From: Clostridia bacterium
Lineage (GTDB): Bacteria > Bacillota > Clostridia > Peptostreptococcales > Acidaminobacteraceae
Reading direction: 5' to 3'
Assembly (NCBI GenBank): GCA_014859095.1
Contig: JACUUV010000026.1
Span: forward strand, 1-37,714
Length of the DNA stretch: 37,714 nucleotides
Below, piece after piece: positions 32,206-37,714 of the stretch (position 1 is its first letter; every line of letters starts with the position of its first letter). The position numbers were made by a program, and so were the translations under genes. The notes below the pieces were generated by a model. That model saw only the letters and a list, made by a program, of their open reading frames with translations, ran no database searches and was not told the origin of the DNA.

Positions 32206-33798
32206 ATGAAATCATTTTTAAAGAATAAGAAGACGAAACGTCTTGTCGTAATTGGTGTGATTGCAATACTTCTAGTGGTGGGATTGCCATACCTCGTCTC
32301 AATCATCGGACAGCGTAGAGAGAGTACAGAGGAACTGTACACAATGGTCGCCGCTGAAAACAGGGACATCACGGTAGTGCTTTCTGGAGCTGGAACGCTC
32401 AAGCCGGCGGATTCATACGTTGTGACGACGTTGACTTCAGGCGACGTGATCAGCGCGCCTTTTGAGGAGGGCGACGTTGTGGAGAAAGACGCGATCCTGT
32501 TTGAGATCGACAGCTCAAATGTGGGATCGAACATTGAGACCGCAGAAATCAGCCTGGCGGAAAGCCAAAGAAACTACAACCGCAAACTCGAAAACGTCGA
32601 TGACCTCACCGTGCGCTCGGATGTGGCGGGAACAATCATATCATTCGACCTCAAGGTGGGCGACACCGTTCAAATGGGTCAAATGGTCGCGACAATAAGA
32701 GACAGCTCGGTCATGACCATTACGCTCCCGTTCGGCAGCGAGGACGCCAAATCGCTGGCAATAGGTCAATCCATTCTGGTCACAGTGACAGATACCTATG
32801 AAACTTTAGAGGGCAAAATATCTAAGATCAGTACAGTCAATGAAGTGCTCCCGGGCGGAATGATCACAAATAAAGTGACAATTGACGTCATTAATCCGGG
32901 CGGGCTTAGACCAGATCACGTGGCGACAGCCATGGCCGGCAGCATTGCCAGTTTCGACAGCGGAAATTTCGCGTACAAAGACGAAAGCGCAGTGACGGCA
33001 AAGACTTCCGGAGAAGTGAAGGAAGTCCGCATAAGCGAAGGTGACAAAGTCGCGGCAAAAGAGGTATTGCTCATTCTCGACAGCACCATGCTCATGGACG
33101 AGATTCAGATTGCCAAGAACAACCTGAGACGGGCGCAAATCTCCCTCAACAGCCAGTACGACGCACTGGACAATTACAGGATCCTGTCCCCGATTGGCGG
33201 GACCGTAATAGAGAAAAATTACAAAGCCGGCGACAAGCTCGAGGCGGGCAAGGCCCTGACCACAATCTTCGACCTCAGCCATCTTACAATGACCCTTTAC
33301 ATCGACGAACTGGACATCAAAAAAATAAACGTCGGACAAACCGTAAGCATTACAGCGGAAGCGGTTGAGGACAAGACCTTCATCGGCGAAGTCACCAAAG
33401 TCAACATCAATGGCATTACCAGCGGCGGAACGACAACTTATCCCGTGACGATTCAGATCAACCAGACCAGTGAGCTCCTACCGGGCATGAACGTCGACGC
33501 GAAAATTGTCATCGAATCGAAGGTCGCAGTCCTTGCAATACCAGCTGAAGCAGTGCTCAGGGGGGATCGTGTCCTCGTTAAGACCCTTCCGGGAGAATCA
33601 GCTGCTGACGCACCTGAGGGGTACAAATACCTGAATGTGAAGACCGGCATTTCCGATCTCAATTACATTGAAATCACAGAAGGACTCTCCCTTGGTGATG
33701 AAGTGGCCATAGAAAAACGCGTCGCAAAAGACTCCTTTACATTTGGCCGTCCACCTAGGGGAGAAGATCCGTTTGACGAGGGGGTCGAGCGACCATGA
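32206..33798 (+). CDS. HlyD/MacA-type membrane-fusion adaptor of an ABC exporter, with duplicated lipoyl-like modules
   Basis: This 530-residue protein has AGGAGCGG before the ATG. A signal anchor (about 12-35, RLVVIGVIAILLVVGLPYLV) leads to an extracytoplasmic part. Two lipoyl/barrel modules occur in tandem: the first with ISAPFEEGDVVEKDAILFEI and GTIISFDLKVGDTVQMGQMV (about 80-165), the second with GEVKEVRISEGDKVAAKEVL and GTVIEKNYKAGDKLEAGKAL (about 265-360). A beta-barrel/MP domain follows (YPVTIQINQTSELLPGMNVD, VLAIPAEAVLRGDRVLV). The duplication makes it longer than the usual 350-450 residues. It overlaps the ATPase gene by 4 bp (ATGA). The three genes form a MacAB-like export or lantibiotic/peptide-resistance pump. 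The cargo is unknown. Confidence 0.9.
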   Translation: MKSFLKNKKTKRLVVIGVIAILLVVGLPYLVSIIGQRRESTEELYTMVAAENRDITVVLSGAGTLKPADSYVVTTLTSGDVISAPFEEGDVVEKDAILFEIDSSNVGSNIETAEISLAESQRNYNRKLENVDDLTVRSDVAGTIISFDLKVGDTVQMGQMVATIRDSSVMTITLPFGSEDAKSLAIGQSILVTVTDTYETLEGKISKISTVNEVLPGGMITNKVTIDVINPGGLRPDHVATAMAGSIASFDSGNFAYKDESAVTAKTSGEVKEVRISEGDKVAAKEVLLILDSTMLMDEIQIAKNNLRRAQISLNSQYDALDNYRILSPIGGTVIEKNYKAGDKLEAGKALTTIFDLSHLTMTLYIDELDIKKINVGQTVSITAEAVEDKTFIGEVTKVNINGITSGGTTTYPVTIQINQTSELLPGMNVDAKIVIESKVAVLAIPAEAVLRGDRVLVKTLPGESAADAPEGYKYLNVKTGISDLNYIEITEGLSLGDEVAIEKRVAKDSFTFGRPPRGEDPFDEGVERP

Positions 33799-34499
33799 AG
33801 CCCCTCATAGAGTTTAGAGACTTAAGCAAAATCTATCAAATGGGCGAGACCGAAGTGCGTGCGGTGGACGGCATGTCCATGCAGATCATGCCGGGCGAGT
33901 TCGTTGCGATCGTCGGGCAATCGGGTTCGGGAAAATCCACTTGTATGAACATCATCGGATGCCTCGACGTGCCGACCTCCGGCAATTATTTTCTGGGTGG
34001 TCAAGACGTCGGTGAGCTCGATGACGATGAACTCGCGGAAATCAGAAACAAAATGGTCGGGTTCATATTCCAGCAGTACAATCTGCTGCCGAAACTTTCC
34101 GTACTCGGCAACGTGGAACTTCCGCTCCTTTACGCGGGTCTGTCCAAAAGCGAGCGTGTGGAACAGGCGACCAAAGTGATCACCAAAGTCGGACTTGCGG
34201 ACAAAATCAACAACCTTCCAAGTCAGCTTTCGGGAGGTCAACAGCAGCGTGTTTCCGTGGCACGGGCACTGGCGGGAAACCCATCCGTGATCCTGGCGGA
34301 TGAACCGACTGGTGCACTCGATTCCAAAACGGGTAAAGAGGTACTGGAACTGCTCACAAAGCTTCACTCGGAAGGTAACACAGTAGTACTCATCACGCAT
34401 GACAATGATATAGCAGGACAGGCACAGCGCATCATAAGACTCGAAGATGGGCACATCATCTTCAACGGCACCCCCGATCAGGAGGTGACGCACATATGA
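33795..34499 (+). CDS. ABC transporter ATP-binding protein (MacB/LolD type)
   Basis: This 234-residue protein starts at the ATG that overlaps the adaptor stop. Walker A GQSGSGKST is at about 40-48, the Q-loop is in FIFQQYNLLPKLSV, the signature is LSGGQQQRVSVARAL, Walker B is VILADEPTGALD, and the H-loop is VLITHD. The LLPKLSVLGNVELPL stretch and the short length place it in the LolD/MacB/FtsE-like class that powers mechanotransmission rather than direct substrate passage. It works with the adaptor before it and the permease after it, the ATP site facing the cytoplasm. All ATPase residues are intact. Confidence 0.95.
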   Translation: MKPLIEFRDLSKIYQMGETEVRAVDGMSMQIMPGEFVAIVGQSGSGKSTCMNIIGCLDVPTSGNYFLGGQDVGELDDDELAEIRNKMVGFIFQQYNLLPKLSVLGNVELPLLYAGLSKSERVEQATKVITKVGLADKINNLPSQLSGGQQQRVSVARALAGNPSVILADEPTGALDSKTGKEVLELLTKLHSEGNTVVLITHDNDIAGQAQRIIRLEDGHIIFNGTPDQEVTHI

Positions 34500-35692
34500 A
34501 TTTGTTCAAATCTTTTCAAATGGCCATCAGCAACATTTGGGCCCGAAAAGTCCGTTCACTTTTGACCATGCTCGGCATCATTATCGGTGTCGTGGCAGTC
34601 ATCGTCATTGTGGGACTGGGCAACGGCCTTGAGAAATATATGGTAGACAGTTTCAAAAGTATGGGCACGGACCTATTGACCGTGAATGTCGTGGGCAGAG
34701 GGTCGGCTAGAACCGTTTCGACTGAAGAAATGTATGAACTTGTTGACGACTATCCGGAATATTTGACTTCGGTATCCCCTCAGGTGCCTCTCGGCGGGAA
34801 AGTGAAGATCGGCAACGAAGCCCTGAGTTACACCTCTGTGACCGGAACGGGCGAAGACTTTATGATCATGAAGAAATTCAGCCTGGAATCGGGACGATAC
34901 ATCCGCTATGTCGACATCGACAGAAGGAACAATGTCGCAGTGGTCGGAGCCTACATCAACAACGAATGGTTCAGAGGCGAAGCCCTTGGCAAAACGCTTA
35001 GAATCAACGGCCAATTGTTTGAGATCATAGGTGTCCTGAATGCGGAGACCGATGAGATCGAAGAAGGTGGCGGCGATGATGCCATTTACATTCCTTATTC
35101 CGTCGCGGCGAAATCCGCAGGCGTCAGAAACATTTCCAGTTATGTGTTCGGGATTGCAAATGAGGATTTGGTGAAAGAATCCAAACAGATCATAGATGAC
35201 AAACTTTATGATGTGTTCGGCGATCAGGACGCTTATAGAATCATCAGTTTGACAGAACTTTTGAGTATGATGAGTTCCATGGTGGACATCATGATCACCA
35301 TCCTTGCAGCCATTGCTGGAATATCACTGGTTGTGGGCGGCATCGGGATCATGAACATCATGCTGGTGTCCGTATCGGAACGTACCCGTGAGATCGGCAT
35401 TCGCAAGGCACTTGGCGCAAAAAGACATCATATTTTGCAACAATTCGTCATTGAAGCCGCTACTACGAGCGCCATTGGTGGACTGATCGGTATCGGGCTC
35501 GGCTATGCGCTTTCCGATTTGGCATCGAAAATTATCGTTGTCGCACTGGAAGAGGAGATTGTCGTGGCGGCATCCACGTCTGCAGCTCTGGGAGCTTTTG
35601 CCATCTCGGCGTTTATAGGCATATTGTTCGGGTACCTCCCCGCAAGAAAAGCGGCAAGGCTCAATCCAATCGACGCATTGAGATATGAATAG
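34496..35692 (+). CDS. ABC transporter permease, MacB/FtsX family
   Basis: This 398-residue protein overlaps the ATPase stop by 4 bp (ATGA). The first membrane helix follows the family start motif ISNIWARKVRSLLTMLGIIIGVVAVIVIVGLG (about 11-42). A large periplasm-type domain (MacB_PCD, about 45-260) faces outside. Three C-terminal helices close the protein: MMSSMVDIMITILAAIAGIS, GLIGIGLGYAL and AFAISAFIGILFGYLPA. The cytoplasmic loop GIRKALGAKRHHILQQFVIEA is the coupling helix region of FtsX-type permeases. The terminal PARKAARLNPIDALRYE is also conserved. It forms a homodimer with two ATPase subunits and contacts the adaptor. Confidence 0.95.
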   Translation: MNLFKSFQMAISNIWARKVRSLLTMLGIIIGVVAVIVIVGLGNGLEKYMVDSFKSMGTDLLTVNVVGRGSARTVSTEEMYELVDDYPEYLTSVSPQVPLGGKVKIGNEALSYTSVTGTGEDFMIMKKFSLESGRYIRYVDIDRRNNVAVVGAYINNEWFRGEALGKTLRINGQLFEIIGVLNAETDEIEEGGGDDAIYIPYSVAAKSAGVRNISSYVFGIANEDLVKESKQIIDDKLYDVFGDQDAYRIISLTELLSMMSSMVDIMITILAAIAGISLVVGGIGIMNIMLVSVSERTREIGIRKALGAKRHHILQQFVIEAATTSAIGGLIGIGLGYALSDLASKIIVVALEEEIVVAASTSAALGAFAISAFIGILFGYLPARKAARLNPIDALRYE

Positions 35693-35711
35693 ACAAATGA
35701 GGAGAATAGAG

Positions 35712-37631
35712 ATGAAAAAAATGCTATCAATCGTGCTGGTCTTCAGCATGTTATTAACGGCTTTGCCGGTATATGGATTATCAGTGAATTCTCCTGTGTC
35801 ACAGGATCTGATGGAAGATACGATCCGTGCCCTTGGAGTCATGAACGGAGATGAAAAAGGCGATCTCAGATTGGGCTTTTTTGTCAAACGGTCTGAGTTC
35901 GCGCAAATGATGGTTCAGGGATCCATTTATAAAGACACTGTGAGTGGAGGGTCGAACACTTCAATTTTCAGCGATGTGAATTATACGCACTGGGCTGCGG
36001 AACCGATTAAAATAGCAGTCAATGCGGGATGGTTCAGCGGTTATCTGGATGGCACGTTCAAACCGGACGATTACATCAGAATTGAAGAGGCCGCAACAGC
36101 GATACTCAGACTACTCGGATATACCGCCCAGGACCTTAATGGTTCATATCCTATGGCCCAGCTTTCCAAATTCAACTCACTTGGACTGAATGACGGTGTT
36201 GCCAAAGCCGCTGGCAAGTACTTGACCCGTGGCGACCTGCTTGTGATCTTCTATAATCTCATGGAGACCGACACAAAAGCGGGTAGACCCTACGGCGAGA
36301 CACTTGGATACCTGATGGTCGGCGGCAGGATCGATTATTCCGCACTTGTGGGTTCTGTCACCAGTGGACCGTTCGTATTTAGAGGCGGCGACCTGTTCAG
36401 AATGCTTCCTTTTACACGCGATAACGTGACGTACTTTAAAGATGGTAGGGAAACCGCGAATTTGACCATCCAACCTTATGACGTTTACTATTACAGCAAA
36501 AATTTACGCACCATTTGGGTCTACAGCCAAAAGGTGAGCGGACTCTATACGAGGGCATTGCCTTCAGCGGTTTCTCCGACTTCGGTGATGGTCGCGGGCA
36601 ATACTTATGCGGTTGGAACGGGTGAGGCGACTTACAAATTGTCCGATCGTGGCAATTTCTCCATCGGTGAGATGGTCACCCTTTTGATTGGGATGAACGG
36701 AGAAGTGGTGGATGTGATTGCGCCGGACCTTTCAAATGGCATCCAGTACGGTGTTGTGACAAAATCTGAAAAAGTGAGCTATGAAGACGGTGCCGGTCGC
36801 ATCATCATTGAAAGTTCCGTCATGGTGGCCTGTACGGATGGTGTTCTGCGTCAGTACATGACCGGGAACACAATGTTCTCCAAAGGCAATATCGTTTCAG
36901 TGACAATATCCAATACGGAGACAGTGGTCAAAAATGTGAGTCCATCCTACTTCAGCGGATCGCTGAACTCGGATGTGACAAGATACGGCACCTATGAAAT
37001 TGCAAAAGGTGTGGAAATCATCGACACAAACACCAGAGGCGACTTCATGAGCGTCTACCCTCAAAGACTGGAAGGGTCACTGCTCAGCTCTTACAATATC
37101 CGTTATTTCACCCTGGATGGCGATGGCAAAGTGGACCGAATGATCCTCAACAACGTTACCGGTGATCTCGAAACATATGGCATGGTCACGGATGTGGAAG
37201 AAACGACTACCGTCATCGAGAGTCCACCTTCAGCGGATCCATTGGCACCGGTGATTCCACCGGTCATCAATAAGACAGGCATTTATGAATATCAGATCAG
37301 TGGCATGAAAGGCGTTCATACAACAAATGGTAAACTGCTTGAAATCTCAGAAGGACCTTCAGTGTTCTGGTACATCGATGGCAAAGTGGACAACATTTAC
37401 AATATGAGCGGATTCATCCTCGATGCATTGAATCAGGTTTCCGCCACCCGTTTAAACGAAACCTACAAAGTGGCTCAGGACGTACAGGTCTACCAGCGTG
37501 TGGGCGGGGAATATTTCCTCGTGAATGTCGCGACTGTATCCAATACAAACGAGTTCAATTTGGTGGGTTACCGCGATTCAGGATTCCGCGCGGGCGGCTT
37601 GATCAGGGTGATTGTTGCAACTAAGAAATAG
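35712..37631 (+). CDS. SLH-domain cell-surface protein
   Basis: This 639-residue protein starts at ATG 35712, with GAGGAG about 7 nt upstream. The ATG at 35685 precedes that site. A signal peptide covers about 1-22 (MKKMLSIVLVFSMLLTALPVYG). Residues about 30-210 hold up to three S-layer homology repeats. The clearest is FSDVNYTHWAAEPIKIAVNA with GWFSGYLDGTFKPDDYIRIEEA. SLH modules attach proteins to pyruvylated secondary cell-wall polymers. The rest (about 215-639) is beta-rich with no family I recognise, and contains a proline-rich linker (SPPSADPLAPVIPPV near 510). It follows the export operon by 19 bp and may be part of the same transcript. Palindromic repeat family B begins directly at its stop codon. 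Confidence 0.87.
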   Translation: MKKMLSIVLVFSMLLTALPVYGLSVNSPVSQDLMEDTIRALGVMNGDEKGDLRLGFFVKRSEFAQMMVQGSIYKDTVSGGSNTSIFSDVNYTHWAAEPIKIAVNAGWFSGYLDGTFKPDDYIRIEEAATAILRLLGYTAQDLNGSYPMAQLSKFNSLGLNDGVAKAAGKYLTRGDLLVIFYNLMETDTKAGRPYGETLGYLMVGGRIDYSALVGSVTSGPFVFRGGDLFRMLPFTRDNVTYFKDGRETANLTIQPYDVYYYSKNLRTIWVYSQKVSGLYTRALPSAVSPTSVMVAGNTYAVGTGEATYKLSDRGNFSIGEMVTLLIGMNGEVVDVIAPDLSNGIQYGVVTKSEKVSYEDGAGRIIIESSVMVACTDGVLRQYMTGNTMFSKGNIVSVTISNTETVVKNVSPSYFSGSLNSDVTRYGTYEIAKGVEIIDTNTRGDFMSVYPQRLEGSLLSSYNIRYFTLDGDGKVDRMILNNVTGDLETYGMVTDVEETTTVIESPPSADPLAPVIPPVINKTGIYEYQISGMKGVHTTNGKLLEISEGPSVFWYIDGKVDNIYNMSGFILDALNQVSATRLNETYKVAQDVQVYQRVGGEYFLVNVATVSNTNEFNLVGYRDSGFRAGGLIRVIVATKK

Positions 37632-37632
37632 T

Positions 37633-37714
37633 CGATTGGGGACAGGTCCAAATTGGTACCTGACTACTGAGAAGTACAGATATACAAAGACGCTATTAAG
37701 TTTCCGTAGGCTAG
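37633..37714. mobile_element. Second copy of the hairpin element, cut by the window end
   Basis: CGATTGGGGACAGGTCCAAA and the following TTGGTACC (37633-37660) are identical to 31643-31670. Positions 37677-37705 match 31970-31998 with two differences, ending AAGTTTCC. The part between is much shorter than in the first copy (16 bp against about 300), so this is a deletion form or a different arrangement of the same parts. It begins one base after the SLH-gene stop. Confidence 0.65.

Noticed and set aside
33822-34493. 223-codon minus-strand frame within the ABC ATPase gene
   Set aside because: Antisense shadow of a gene with all ABC motifs.
1-37714. tRNA, rRNA, prophage or integrase genes
   Set aside because: None recognised on either strand.

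Overview
The window looks like part of a low-to-medium GC Firmicutes (Clostridia-type) chromosome. Evidence: strong Shine-Dalgarno sequences, an SLH-domain exoprotein, a bacterial V/A-type ATPase operon, a VanRS-like two-component pair, and genes that mostly run in one direction with overlapping stop/start codons. I cannot name the species; relatives of Fusibacter or Acidaminobacter are only a guess.

Layout. 1-2315: end of comM/yifB, then dprA (natural-competence/DNA-processing pair), then a Y1 (HUH) REP-associated tyrosine transposase (RAYT). 2337-2620: two REP-like palindromes, an orphan reading-frame tail and a CACGTG terminator. 2734-6098: a SNF2 helicase plus SWIM zinc-finger gene pair. 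6497-7645: a YibE/F membrane protein. 7771-13590: a 1939-residue secreted protein with lamin-tail, OB-fold, PHP-phosphoesterase and GATase-like domains. 13726-14547 (minus strand): a ZIP metal transporter. 14744-16961: a response regulator and histidine kinase. 17108-18421: an AAA/DUF4143 ATPase. 18671-27130: a nine-gene V-type ATPase operon in the order stalk(G/H)-C-I-K-F-E-A-B-D. 27167-27880: an HD-GYP protein. 27904-30345: an MBOAT O-acyltransferase and an SGNH-like partner. 30559-31638: an Ldh-family oxidoreductase. 32206-35692: a MacAB-type adaptor/ABC export operon. 35712-37631: an SLH-domain surface protein.

Two families of non-coding repeats overlay the genes. Family A has eight complete or near-complete copies. 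Each is a hairpin with constant outer arms (CCGCC/GGCGG), a constant centre (GTACC-T/A-GGTAC) and a variable middle of about six base pairs that changes in a compensating way. One copy lies 21 bp after the RAYT stop codon, which is the classical RAYT-REP arrangement. Two copies start at a gene stop codon or directly after one, run into T-tracts, and probably act as terminators. The SNF2/SWIM pair and the AAA ATPase are each bracketed by copies. Family B is a roughly 437-bp MITE-like element (31638-32074). It has 33-bp imperfect inverted ends that are themselves GGTACC-capped palindromes, and it contains a modular series of short hairpins separated by GTRGTT spacers. A second copy begins at 37633 and runs off the window.

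Most genes belong to well-known families. The most unusual material is this repeat layer: a RAYT with its probable palindromes in a Gram-positive genome, the hairpin-array element, and the likely use of these repeats as 3' ends of operons.
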